DNA of 64,000 bases, from assembly GCF_021441885.1 (NCBI RefSeq), contig NZ_CP090440.1, positions 124,001 to 188,000 on the forward strand, given 5' to 3'. Positions 44,666-52,977 of this stretch are shown in pieces. Positions within the stretch are counted from its first letter, which is position 1. Every line of letters starts with the position of its first letter. Below the pieces are notes generated by a model, which saw only the letters and a list, made by a program, of their open reading frames with translations, was not told the origin of the DNA and searched no databases. The stretch is from Vibrio maritimus. Its GTDB lineage: Bacteria; Pseudomonadota; Gammaproteobacteria; Enterobacterales; Vibrionaceae. The position numbers and the translations under genes are program-made.

Positions 44666-44694
44666 CGATTTTCCGTGTAGGAAAAATCGTTTTT
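44666..44694 (+). terminator. Hairpin with T-run in the candidate oriT region
   Basis: CGATTTTCC pairs with GGAAAAATCG across GTGTA, followed by TTTTT. It has terminator form on the plus strand, but the plus-strand transcript it would end is unclear. Confidence 0.55.
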
Positions 44695-44766
44695 GCGGGT
44701 CGAGTTTGGAGTGAGTTAGTGGAAAATTCTTAGTGAGTGAACGTCAGTTGTTTGGGATAGTCGGCC

Positions 44767-45174
44767 TCACTCTGGCTGCAAAAAATCGGCGAGTTCCAAT
44801 CCTTCATCCAGCATCTTTTGCATTTCTTCGGGGACGTCTCCTTCGCCATTCCATGTTTTGTTGTCACCGTAACGGTAGGTTTTTGGTGTGCCTTTTGTGC
44901 CTGTAGACTTGCGTTTTTTGGCTTTTCTTTGAGGCTTCATTAAGCTAACAAGCTTGTCAAAGTCGAGCCCTTTATTGAGGATTTCCTCGCGCATTTCTTC
45001 GAGCGCTTGGCGCTCTTGTTGTTCGTGTTCAGCTTGCTTTTGGGCTTCGTGCTCTTTCTCTTCTTTTATGGAAACTATGTTATCCAGTATCCGTTTAATT
45101 TGATGTTGAGTGGCGTGTTTTAGTAATGACTTTGCTCGTCTTTGGTTGGTTAGTTGCTGGATGATTTCGGTCAT
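44767..45174 (-). CDS. H-NS-like nucleoid protein
   Basis: The 135-residue product has an N-terminal helical/coiled-coil half (residues 30-70, Glu/Gln-rich) and a C-terminal H-NS-type DNA-binding domain with KTYRYGDNKTWNGEGDVPEE and MLDEGLELADFL, parallel to the TWTGQGR signature of H-NS. Plasmid H-NS homologues silence AT-rich genes and help plasmids hide from host control. It precedes a 135-residue gene of unknown function on the same strand. The call is strong for the C-terminal domain. Confidence 0.78.
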   Translation of the reverse strand: MTEIIQQLTNQRRAKSLLKHATQHQIKRILDNIVSIKEEKEHEAQKQAEHEQQERQALEEMREEILNKGLDFDKLVSLMKPQRKAKKRKSTGTKGTPKTYRYGDNKTWNGEGDVPEEMQKMLDEGLELADFLQPE

Positions 45175-45203
45175 TAGGGAACCTCATTAATAATAAGTAA
45201 GAA

Positions 45204-45611
45204 TCATTGATATGAGTCTGCTTCATCTTGATCAATCAACTTCATTGTCAATAGTTGGGAAATGACAGAGCCAATTGTCCGTTGATGAGCTTTAGCAATT
45301 GTTTTTGGTGATAAATCTTGTAAAAAGGCATCTTTTAACTCGATTTTTTCACTTTCTGTCCATGAAAAACCGTGTCGTTCTGGTTTTCCTTCTAGGCGGT
45401 TTTGGGCGCTCCTTTCTTCTAAGCTTTTCTTTTTTTCTTGGATTAAACGTTCCTCTTCTAGAGATATTTCCAGTTCTTCTATTAATGCAACGAGAAGCTT
45501 AATGTTGTTGTAATCTTTCATTATGGATGTGTTTGAAAGAGGCTTGTTGGTTACTGGGTTGTTTCCTGAAACGAGGGATTTAAGTTGACCTAAGAAATCA
45601 CTTTTGCGCAC
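45204..45611 (-). CDS. Plasmid protein with SANT-like/HTH C-terminus
   Basis: The GTG start (45611) follows GGAGATAATT. The 135-residue product has a Glu/Lys-rich coiled middle (EISLEEERLIQEKKKSLEER) and a C-terminal segment FSWTESEKIELKDAFLQ followed by TIAKAHQRTIGSVISQLLTM. This resembles helix-turn-helix segments seen in plasmid and Vibrio proteins that pair a WTxxE motif with an AK-x-HxRT-x-(A/S)-(I/V) helix. It sits next to the H-NS-like gene and may be a regulator; unproven. Confidence 0.6.
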   Translation of the reverse strand: MRKSDFLGQLKSLVSGNNPVTNKPLSNTSIMKDYNNIKLLVALIEELEISLEEERLIQEKKKSLEERSAQNRLEGKPERHGFSWTESEKIELKDAFLQDLSPKTIAKAHQRTIGSVISQLLTMKLIDQDEADSYQ

Positions 45612-45786
45612 GGTTAATTATCTCCAAGAGTAGTTGAGTCAATTAATACTTCTTGATACTAACTGAAAAATTTCAGTCTTTGGATTGTTTTAAAAGTGCG
45701 TTGTCTATCGGGGGAATCGAAGGTCTTTAGATTTGATCGAATTATTGAGAGGTTTAAAGGCGGTATTGCCTACAAGACGTATTCAC

Positions 45787-46377
45787 TTATCGCCATTTCT
45801 GTGCGTATTTAATCGCTCGCTTCTGATCTATTCGTGAGCGCCAATTGGCTTTCGTCAGAGCTTTACTAAAGCGTTTCTCAGGTGCGATAAGTGTGTACAA
45901 ACCTTTCCTATTGAGGGCGTTGGTGAGCACGTCCATATCGTGCCAGCGTAGGTAAGTGGTTTTAGCCAGAGTCTTCCCAAATTCAAAAACTTTCGGTACT
46001 CCCATTAACGCGGCAAAGGCGATATCTTTTGTCGCATGAGGCTTTGGACAGTGGCCGCAATGACTCACCAACGTGACATCATCAAACATCTCAATATCTT
46101 CCAGTAATAGGTAGAGTGTTTCCAATCCATGGATATGAGCGAGCCAGTGACCGACACCTTCTAGCAAATGACGTTTGATTTCACTTTTAGGAAATTGCAT
46201 ATCCGGCTGTGGTTTGTAAACGCCATAGACGATGGCCATATCCAAGCTTTGCTTGTCATTGTCGGTTGGCGGGGCGTCTTGGAATTCGTCGATACCTTGG
46301 TTGAACGCGTATATTTCGGCGGCATCCACCAAAGGGCGAAATGCCGCACCTTCTAAAGTGATAAGTGCATATTGCAT
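45787..46377 (-). CDS. Plasmid protein of unknown function
   Basis: The 196-residue product starts MQYALITLEGAAFRPLVDA and AAGGAAAG precedes the ATG. It has a His- and Cys-rich segment (VSHCGHCPKPHATKD) that could bind metal and a basic C-terminus (RIDQKRAIKYAQKWR). It is transcribed after the PcfJ-like gene, with a 66-base gap. No family was recognised. Confidence 0.6.
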   Translation of the reverse strand: MQYALITLEGAAFRPLVDAAEIYAFNQGIDEFQDAPPTDNDKQSLDMAIVYGVYKPQPDMQFPKSEIKRHLLEGVGHWLAHIHGLETLYLLLEDIEMFDDVTLVSHCGHCPKPHATKDIAFAALMGVPKVFEFGKTLAKTTYLRWHDMDVLTNALNRKGLYTLIAPEKRFSKALTKANWRSRIDQKRAIKYAQKWR

Positions 46378-46443
46378 GAAAGCTTTCCTTAATAGATTGG
46401 ACGGGTTGGTCGATACGCTTTTAGTGAGAACAAAGCGTAAGGG

Positions 46444-48096
46444 TTAAGATTGAAACGTGATTATCTTCGTATTGATTTGTTGAATAAGCTGTCTGGTCGC
46501 TTGCTCCATTTCGCGACTGCTCAGTTCGTTTTGAGCACCTCTTAGTTGGTCATACTGGCACTGTAAGGTAATAGGGTCTTGAGATAACCCTAGTGTGGCG
46601 CGCTCCTTTTCTCGCTTAAGTGAAAACACTCGATAGCGGCCTTTAGCGCAATCCTCCAAATAGGAAAACACACAATGCTCCATCTCACGACCTTCTTGCC
46701 TTAGTCTCTGTCCTGCCGTGATTTCTTCTATGCTTACTTTGGGTAGCATGTAGGCGTTTTGGCAAGATGTCCAAGTGGTGGCGTCAAGCGCTTCGGCTTT
46801 CGCTTGATTCTCCACATTGAGCTTGGCTATCCATCGTTCGTGCTGCTGCGTCAGAGAGTACCAAGTTTGGTTTTTGTGCAGCGCCACCTCTTCATTGAGC
46901 ATCCAATCCCAAATATCTTGAAACTGATTCAGCGCACGCCGCCATTGGTCTTTCTGTTTTCTGACTTTTACTTGACCTGCCATCGGTAAAAAATAGTGTG
47001 CCCAGCGCTGTACGATATGCACAATGAGTTTGTTCGATGGTATGGGTCGTCGGTCGTCGTAGCATGGGTCTAGAGGCACCCGTGCAATAATGTTCAACAG
47101 TTTCAGGACAATGCTGCTTGGATAGGCGCGAAGCATGCCAAGTACGGGAAGTAACTGAGGAGCGTGGTGAAGGTGTTCTATCAACCAATGTTGTACTTGT
47201 CTTTGTTGCTGGTTGATTTTCCTCACCATGTTTTTAGTCACATCACCTCTTACGCACGTCAATAAATACGAATAACTAAACAGCTCTGGGTGATGGTAAT
47301 GTTTTCTGTGGACTCGCGATAACCAGGGAAGCCACAATGCCTGCGTTTGAAACCTCTGCACATCCAGTTTTTGGTTCGCTAATGCATGGACCGCTTTAAA
47401 CGACGTGGCACTCAACGAACATTGATGGATTTTCAAATACAAAGACAGTACAGGTTTGTCTACAAAGGCCCAGAGATATTTCGCGAGACTTTTGCCAGCT
47501 CTTCTAGAGTCATCACCAAGAATAGCAAACTGATTGGTGAGCCGTTTGGTGAGTAACTCCCTGCCCCATGGTTGGTCGATGGGTATTAGGTGTTCTGAGC
47601 GTTCACGTTTATCAAAGCGTTGGTTTGGTATAGTCTTAATAGCACTTTGACGGTTGGGTGCATAGACTTGAGTTATCCCTTGCTTAACGAGGTCTTTTAA
47701 CAATGCATCGAGCACCGTATCCAATATCAGCTGAAAATGATGAGAGATTTGACCACCACAATATTGTAGTGCGAATCCTGGTATATACGATGTACGCCGC
47801 CATGACCACACTGACATCATGTCATCCGTTATCTGTAAGGTTTTACGTTCAAACGTAACCGCGTGCGTGCGGTGGTGCTTTACCATTCGATAAAACCCGC
47901 ATAGCTCTAACGTGTCAGCCTCTGGTTGCTCCACGTGCTTGACCATACGCATCCAAGTCTGACTGTTTAACCAAGCCCTTAATTCTGACCAATCCATTAC
48001 TCCATAGTTGAGCGCGTGCGAACGCCTATAGAATGCCTGGGTTACTGATTGAGAGAGATGAATGTCGGTATTAGGGAAAGAGAAGGATACGTGCAT
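46444..48096 (-). CDS. PcfJ-domain plasmid protein
   Basis: The 550-residue product has a large helical N-terminal part and a C-terminal PcfJ-like domain: AGQRLRQEGREMEHCVFSYL, then CAKGRYRVFSLKREKERATL and the LRGAQNELSSREM segment. PcfJ is known from enterococcal conjugative plasmids and related elements; its biochemical role is unclear. Its ATG overlaps the upstream stop (TAATG), so it is co-translated with the 208-residue gene. Similar proteins occur on many proteobacterial plasmids. Confidence 0.75.
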   Translation of the reverse strand: MHVSFSFPNTDIHLSQSVTQAFYRRSHALNYGVMDWSELRAWLNSQTWMRMVKHVEQPEADTLELCGFYRMVKHHRTHAVTFERKTLQITDDMMSVWSWRRTSYIPGFALQYCGGQISHHFQLILDTVLDALLKDLVKQGITQVYAPNRQSAIKTIPNQRFDKRERSEHLIPIDQPWGRELLTKRLTNQFAILGDDSRRAGKSLAKYLWAFVDKPVLSLYLKIHQCSLSATSFKAVHALANQKLDVQRFQTQALWLPWLSRVHRKHYHHPELFSYSYLLTCVRGDVTKNMVRKINQQQRQVQHWLIEHLHHAPQLLPVLGMLRAYPSSIVLKLLNIIARVPLDPCYDDRRPIPSNKLIVHIVQRWAHYFLPMAGQVKVRKQKDQWRRALNQFQDIWDWMLNEEVALHKNQTWYSLTQQHERWIAKLNVENQAKAEALDATTWTSCQNAYMLPKVSIEEITAGQRLRQEGREMEHCVFSYLEDCAKGRYRVFSLKREKERATLGLSQDPITLQCQYDQLRGAQNELSSREMEQATRQLIQQINTKIITFQS

Positions 48097-48722
48097 TAGT
48101 CTACCTCTTGATATTTATCTAAAAAGACCAATACTGGGTTTGCGGCGATGCGGTCGCGAATATCTAGGGTAAACCTGGCGCTTTGCCATCCACGACCATT
48201 GTTTATGACTTCTCCACAAAATAAGGATTTAAAATCATGTTCATAAAACCAACTGTCTTCTTCATTTGTTAGGGGATAGTCGTATGAACCATAAGTGTGA
48301 GGGTATTGGTTATTGACGCGACGGTGAGACGCGATGATGATTCGGCGGCGACGTTCCTCGTCACGTTTGTAGACGCCTAGGTAACGACATACTTTGAAAA
48401 AAGCACGAAGCTGTTGTTCATTAATGTCATTTTCGAATTGTACCTGACCTTTATTGACAGTGAACCCGCCTTGAACCCAACACCATTTACGTGTGGATTT
48501 GGAACTCAGTGTCCAGATACCGACAAATTCATAGCGGCCCTTCGTGCGTTTTTGAATGTAGGCTTGGCCATAATCAAACCCGCCTCGGTTATTGGATTGG
48601 CGGATGGCGCCTAATGACAAGGTTTCATGGTTACGGAGTTGATTGATTTTGGTTTTATAATACAAGGGCCTACGGCAGTGCTTTAACAAGGTCAATAAGC
48701 TCATTGTGATGGGGGGGTCCAT
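48096..48722 (-). CDS. Plasmid protein of unknown function
   Basis: The 208-residue product starts MDPPITMSLLTLLKHC, with GGAGGAG just before the ATG; the next Met (48704) is an alternative. The protein is soluble, rich in aromatic residues (WTLSSKSTRKWCWVQGGF, EDSWFYEHDF). It lies directly upstream of and overlaps the PcfJ-domain gene by one base. No family was recognised. Confidence 0.6.
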   Translation of the reverse strand: MDPPITMSLLTLLKHCRRPLYYKTKINQLRNHETLSLGAIRQSNNRGGFDYGQAYIQKRTKGRYEFVGIWTLSSKSTRKWCWVQGGFTVNKGQVQFENDINEQQLRAFFKVCRYLGVYKRDEERRRRIIIASHRRVNNQYPHTYGSYDYPLTNEEDSWFYEHDFKSLFCGEVINNGRGWQSARFTLDIRDRIAANPVLVFLDKYQEVD

Positions 48723-48733
48723 ATCTCCTCCAC

Positions 48734-48982
48734 TTACATGTTGTTTAGCTCAATCCTCATGGAGCTATAGTCGATTAATGCGGCACTGCCATAGGCAGAG
48801 CGGTGATTAGGTGGGTAATAATGATTGACTAAAATGCCATTCGGTTCGCAATGATGGGATGGCCAATCGATTTGACTGTACTGAAACGTTATATCGGTAA
48901 AGGGGGGCGTTAATAACGTTGCTTTGACCTTTATATTGAGTAATGACTCAGGGTGAGAAGAAGGAAGTTCTACGTTAAACAT
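48734..48982 (-). CDS. Short protein sharing N-terminus with the zinc-finger gene
   Basis: The 82-residue product starts MFNVELPSSHPESLLNIKV. The first 38 residues are nearly the same as the start of the 206-residue gene at 51759-52379 (MFNVERPSSHPESLLNIKS), but the rest differs and lacks the cysteine motifs. It may be a shortened paralogue created by recombination between the repeats at 49057 and 52870. Function unknown. Confidence 0.5.
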   Translation of the reverse strand: MFNVELPSSHPESLLNIKVKATLLTPPFTDITFQYSQIDWPSHHCEPNGILVNHYYPPNHRSAYGSAALIDYSSMRIELNNM

Positions 48983-49056
48983 ATTGGTATTCCGATGGTT
49001 TAAAAAGGCGTTGAGGAAGAGGTCGAACTAGGTTGAAGCTTGCCCGTCTCTTTGGA

Positions 49057-49162
49057 TGTCGTTGTGCTTTTGATATTTCAGCGTTTAAGGGCTCGCCGTA
49101 GGCGTACTCCTTTCGCCTCAACAAGAATTAGATTCTTATAGCAGGCAAAAGCGAGCTGTTTC
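49057..49162. repeat. 105-bp direct repeat, copy A
   Basis: The run TGTCGTTGTGCTTTTGATATTTCAGCG through TATAGCAGGCAAAAGCGAG matches 52870-52977, with a few differences. Together with the shared start of the genes at 48734 and 51759 this shows a local duplication. Confidence 0.8.
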
Positions 49163-49178
49163 TGAATGATGGTTGGGT

Positions 49179-49361
49179 TTAGTGCAGTCCGATACCGAAA
49201 AGTAAGCCAATAACAATCTCAAGCATAAATCCTACGGAAAGAATACGTGTGTTGTTGGTATGGAACTGTTTGTGAGTAATGCCCAACATAACCTCCTTAA
49301 GTATTCTCAATGACTTTTTGAGGCTTGTTTCATCAAGGGTGAGTAAGTAGGTGGCATACAC
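49179..49361 (-). CDS. Small protein with C-terminal membrane segment
   Basis: The 60-residue frame starts MYATYLLTLDETSLKK and ends with a hydrophobic helix (VGFMLEIVIGLLFGIGLH). It is short and no ribosome binding site is compelling, but a C-terminal membrane anchor is plausible. Function unknown. Confidence 0.4.
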   Translation of the reverse strand: MYATYLLTLDETSLKKSLRILKEVMLGITHKQFHTNNTRILSVGFMLEIVIGLLFGIGLH

Positions 49362-49417
49362 GTTGCCAAATGCAATTAGTTCAAAGTGATCAATGCGTAA
49401 TTGCCATCTAATTAGAG

Positions 49418-50851
49418 CTATTTTTTAGATAAAAACTTAATAATTGACTTGACAGATCTTTTGAAAAAGTTGGATGATTCTTCTGCGACTTCTGCGACTT
49501 CTGCGACTTCTGCGACTTCTGCGACTTCTGCGACTTCTGCGACTTCTGCGACTTCTGCGACTTCTGCGACTTCTGCGACTTCTGCGACTTCTGCGACTTC
49601 TGCGACTTCTGCGACTTCTGCGACTTCTGCGACTTCTGCGACTTCTGCGACTTCTGCGACTTCTGCGACTTCTGCGACTTCTGCGACTTCTGCGACTTCT
49701 GCGACTTCTGCGACTTCTGCGACTTCTGCGACTTCGACTTCTGCGACTTCTGCGACTTCTGCGACTTCTGCGACTTCTGCGACTTCTGCGACTTCTGCGA
49801 CTTCTGCGACTTCTGCGACTTCTGCGACTTCTGCGACTTCTGCGACTTCTGCGACTTCTGCGACTTCTGCGACTTCTGCGACTTCTGCGACTTCTGCGAC
49901 TTCTGCGACTTCTGCGACTTCTGCGACTTCTGCGACTTCTGCGACTTCTGCGACTTCTGCGACTTCTGCGATACCAAACTTATTGAAAGGTAAGCTAAAT
50001 TCGTTCGAAAAATGCAAAGAAATGAACTCAAAATACTCGATATTAAAGTTTGAATTATTATTAGCATTTTTGTAATTTAAGAAAAATATATAAGGATGTA
50101 GTGTCACCTTTTTCTCATTTTTCTTTGCGTCAATATAGTGTTCTTTAGCTGATTTTAATAGGGCTTGGTACTCTAGCTGAAAGGCTGCTTTTTGATTTTT
50201 TGACCAGTTTTGGGTGGAAATCGTTAAAGTATAGTGTTCTCCTTGATATGTGGGGAGAAGAGTCAATATCATATCATCTTCATGCATTTCTTCTCGCTGA
50301 GTAAATTTTATCTTGCAATAGAAAATATGACCTCGTAGATAATCCTTGTCATTTATTACTCTCTGAAAGGTACTTCTATAAGTTTTTTCCTTGTTTTCTG
50401 GAAGCTTTAGCGGTTTGGTTTCGGCACTGTCTGGATCATTTAAATAAAAATCAACGACGGCATCTAAGTATCTAGAGCTTCTTCCTTGGGGTTGAGTTTG
50501 TTTTGGAAGGTTACTGTTTTGGGCTGATGTTCTCGTGTAACTGTGCGAGCTATTCTTAGCTATAGGGAGTGTTATTTGACTGACGTGCGCCGTGAAATCA
50601 GTATTTTGAGTCCCACCTTTTTTTTGACGTTTGCGATGGTGTTTAGATTGACAACCGTCTTTGTGTTTCTCTCTATATTTAAAATAGGAGCCTTTTTTGT
50701 TATTTAACTTGAAGGAGCTTGGTATAGCAGGAATTGCACAATTGTCATATGGACATACATAGGTAGAAGATTGGATCTCATCATCATCCATCGCTCGCAG
50801 TTTTTCACCATGGATTACTTCCCGTGTTTCCTTGTTCATTGCTATGGTCAT
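49418..50851 (-). CDS. Protein with zinc-finger-like N-terminus and long Ala-Glu-Val repeat
   Basis: The 477-residue frame starts MTIAMNKETREVIHGEKL. Residues about 30-75 have YVCPYDNCAIPAIP and REKHKDGCQSKHH, a possible zinc-binding or nuclease-associated pattern. Residues about 150-290 form a mixed, probably folded region. From about residue 295 to 457 the protein is an almost unbroken AEV repeat of about 54 units, encoded by a 9-bp tandem repeat, then a short tail ending in KRSVKSIIKFLSKK. The start overlaps the upstream gene by 47 bases. Function unknown; the repeat would form an extended helix or rod. Confidence 0.6.
   Translation of the reverse strand: MTIAMNKETREVIHGEKLRAMDDDEIQSSTYVCPYDNCAIPAIPSSFKLNNKKGSYFKYREKHKDGCQSKHHRKRQKKGGTQNTDFTAHVSQITLPIAKNSSHSYTRTSAQNSNLPKQTQPQGRSSRYLDAVVDFYLNDPDSAETKPLKLPENKEKTYRSTFQRVINDKDYLRGHIFYCKIKFTQREEMHEDDMILTLLPTYQGEHYTLTISTQNWSKNQKAAFQLEYQALLKSAKEHYIDAKKNEKKVTLHPYIFFLNYKNANNNSNFNIEYFEFISLHFSNEFSLPFNKFGIAEVAEVAEVAEVAEVAEVAEVAEVAEVAEVAEVAEVAEVAEVAEVAEVAEVAEVAEVAEVAEVAEVAEVAEVAEVAEVEVAEVAEVAEVAEVAEVAEVAEVAEVAEVAEVAEVAEVAEVAEVAEVAEVAEVAEVAEVAEVAEVAEVAEVAEVAEVAEVAEVAEESSNFFKRSVKSIIKFLSKK
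49481..49971. repeat. 9-bp tandem repeat, about 54 copies
   Basis: TTCTGCGAC repeats without change from 49481 to 49971 except for one shortened 6-base unit near 49733. The unit length is a multiple of three, so every frame on both strands stays open through it (AEV on the gene strand; SAT, LLR and KSQ in other frames). Only the minus-strand AEV frame has a real protein around it. Confidence 0.97.
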
Positions 50852-51719
50852 GATCAGAGCCTTGTTTTAACCTTTGAATGTTCATGATCTCATCATAATG
50901 GACAAATTCAGTAAAGGGGCTATTGGTGTTTATTTCAATCCGCTTTAAACATGCTAATAATTGGCTTACAACGTGATCGTGTTGCTCTAGCGTTCTTGGT
51001 GCTTTATCGTTCCATAAGTTATGAGTGATTTGTAGTATTTCTTCCATCGTGTCTGTGTTGATTTTTCCTTGTGTGTCAATTAAACACCCAGCGATAACAT
51101 TGATGATAAATAAAGCCAATCGATTTAACTCACGGTAGCTAGCTTTGAAATCTAAGTCTTCTGAAGGAAGTTGTTGTTCGAATCGTCTGCTCGCTTCCTT
51201 ATGGACTTTGTGCCAATAAGTTGGGGAATTTTCAGCTCCTCGTGAAAAAGAACAGTCAAAAATCTCTTCCCAATAAGCGAACCCCAATGACCGTTCGATC
51301 ATTTTGTTTTGATACCACTCTACATCTCTTTCAAATTGTGCTTGATCAGGAAGAGTTGATGGCTTCTGTTTATCGTTCACTATATCTGTGTGTTGTTGGG
51401 TAGTTGTATTGCCAATGACCTTTGGCCGGTCTCTGACAGGGCTGCCGCTCTTTGATTTACTCGTATTGGATTTACAAGCGCACAGAAACGACAAATATTC
51501 GTCATGAATGAGGGCATGGTTTCTTGACCAAGGTGTTTTGGATTGACTGAAAAATTGAGTTTGATTCTCGATAGTAGTAATTAACTCTCTGTACTCGTCT
51601 AGGTGCTTCTCTAAGGGAACCTGATAATCAAGTTGGGACAATGAAATCAAATCATTAGGGATAAGTTTAAGTTTTTGAAGCAGCTTTAGAGCTATTGTTT
51701 GAATAGTAGATGCGTTCAT
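50805..51719 (-). CDS. Plasmid protein with shared LDEYREL domain
   Basis: The 304-residue product starts MNASTIQTIALKLL. Residues about 35-85 contain LDEYRELITTIENQTQFFS and HALIHDEYLSFLCACK, closely matching residues of the 54182-54754 protein (LDEYRELLETIEKHTGYFS, AATLDDYLSHLYALK). The rest is helical with many aromatic residues and no recognised domain. It is transcribed just before the AEV-repeat gene, overlapping it by 47 bases. Confidence 0.6.
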   Translation of the reverse strand: MNASTIQTIALKLLQKLKLIPNDLISLSQLDYQVPLEKHLDEYRELITTIENQTQFFSQSKTPWSRNHALIHDEYLSFLCACKSNTSKSKSGSPVRDRPKVIGNTTTQQHTDIVNDKQKPSTLPDQAQFERDVEWYQNKMIERSLGFAYWEEIFDCSFSRGAENSPTYWHKVHKEASRRFEQQLPSEDLDFKASYRELNRLALFIINVIAGCLIDTQGKINTDTMEEILQITHNLWNDKAPRTLEQHDHVVSQLLACLKRIEINTNSPFTEFVHYDEIMNIQRLKQGSDHDHSNEQGNTGSNPW

Positions 51720-51758
51720 GTATTACCTCTGGAGGTTAAGAAAAATAACAATAAAGTT

Positions 51759-52379
51759 TTAAGCTTCGTTCAGCTTCCCTTGCTCGATGCGAGCATCAAG
51801 ACGAACCTTGAAGCGGATATCGAACAACTTCTGTCGAAGTAACTTGATCATCAACGTTGGTGTTGGCGTATCTAAATCTAACCAGTGACAAAGTCCCTGT
51901 CGGATATCTTGGTCACGGTAGATTTCGTGCTTTAAATGGGTCCATAACATACCAGGGACGCTCTGAGCGGCTTGAACATATTCTCCAGCGTGATCAAACA
52001 GCATCACACAATGAAGAAGTCTTTCGTTTCTATGCTCACTCAAATCATTAAGAGCGTCACAAGTAGAGCAGTACTCCTTGTCACACTCATGATGACCGCA
52101 GTGGGAACAATCGAGCGAATACACTGGATTGATACATCCACCAACTAACTCATCAAAATGACGCTCGCTCGCGGCTTTACCACAGGTTGGGCATGGTACT
52201 TCACGCTTAAAACCTTCCGTATCTAGAACATTTTCAAGTACTTGTTCGTTATACTCAGCCGAACCAATTTGACTGTATCGAAACGCGGTGACGGTAAAGG
52301 GGGGCGTTAATAACTTTGCTTTGCTCTTTATGTTGAGTAATGACTCAGGGTGAGAAGAAGGACGTTCTACGTTAAACAT
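51759..52379 (-). CDS. Zinc-finger plasmid protein of unknown function
   Basis: The 206-residue product has CPTCGKAASER near residue 63 and CSHCGHHECDKEYCSTCDAL near residue 91, enough cysteines for two zinc sites. A helical C-terminus follows (KLLRQKLFDIRFKVRLD). Its first 38 residues duplicate the start of the 48734 gene. No enzymatic motif is seen; nucleic acid binding is possible. Confidence 0.6.
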   Translation of the reverse strand: MFNVERPSSHPESLLNIKSKAKLLTPPFTVTAFRYSQIGSAEYNEQVLENVLDTEGFKREVPCPTCGKAASERHFDELVGGCINPVYSLDCSHCGHHECDKEYCSTCDALNDLSEHRNERLLHCVMLFDHAGEYVQAAQSVPGMLWTHLKHEIYRDQDIRQGLCHWLDLDTPTPTLMIKLLRQKLFDIRFKVRLDARIEQGKLNEA

Positions 52380-52424
52380 ACTGGTATCTCGATGGTTTAA
52401 AAATACGTTGAGGAAGAGGTCGAG

Positions 52425-52856
52425 CTATGGTTGAAGTTTGACCGTCTTTTTGATGTGTACGTTTTCGGTAACCTGGTTGTTTTCATTGATATCGTCTGGG
52501 AGAGTGGCAGTGATATCCAACCAGGTTGGATGGTCGCGGTTTCCGGTTACTATCCAGTGACCACCGAAAGGGTTGGTGGCTACCCCATCGTTGTTGGGAC
52601 CGCAAATATCAGTGGGTAAGTTCGTTTCTACACACAAAATTTGGATGTTGAGTTTTGATAAGTCGTCGTTACCTTGCGCTTTCCATTGTTCCACGTGTCT
52701 CTCGATGCTCAGTGTCTGGGTGTGCCACAAGCGCCTTTCCCAATCGGCGGTGACGGTGTGAGTGAAGTAATAAATAAGACCTATCGTTACGATGATGATA
52801 AGTATAAAAGGGTCTGGGTTAATCATAGGTGGGAAGGTATTTTTGTTGCTTGCCAT
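52425..52856 (-). CDS. Pilin-like membrane protein (truncated PilS relative)
   Basis: The 143-residue product has one N-terminal membrane segment (FILIIIVTIGLIYYFTHTV). It then has a globular part containing ICGPNNDGVATNPFGGHWIV and TWLDITATLPDDIN, almost the same as the pilin at 60985-61476 (VCGSANDGVATNPFGGNWSV, LFKITGTLPSDAD). It lacks a type IV prepilin cut site before the hydrophobic segment, so it is probably not assembled like a pilin. It may be a pilin-derived anchor or regulator. Confidence 0.65.
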   Translation of the reverse strand: MASNKNTFPPMINPDPFILIIIVTIGLIYYFTHTVTADWERRLWHTQTLSIERHVEQWKAQGNDDLSKLNIQILCVETNLPTDICGPNNDGVATNPFGGHWIVTGNRDHPTWLDITATLPDDINENNQVTENVHIKKTVKLQP

Positions 52857-52869
52857 TGGTGTTACCTTT

Positions 52870-52977
52870 GAATGTCGTTGTGCTTTGATATTTCAGCGTT
52901 TAAGTGCTCGCCTTAGGCGTACCCCTTTCGCCTCTACAAGAAGTCAATTCTTATAGCAGGCAAAAGCGAGCTGTTTA
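52870..52977. repeat. 105-bp direct repeat, copy B
   Basis: Partner of 49057-49162. The end of this copy overlaps the stop of the small Rmf-like gene. Confidence 0.8.

Noticed and set aside
49408..50075. Long frames KSQ (minus), SAT and LLR (plus) over the minisatellite
   Set aside because: A 9-base repeat keeps all frames open. Only the AEV frame is joined to a normal protein with a plausible start.
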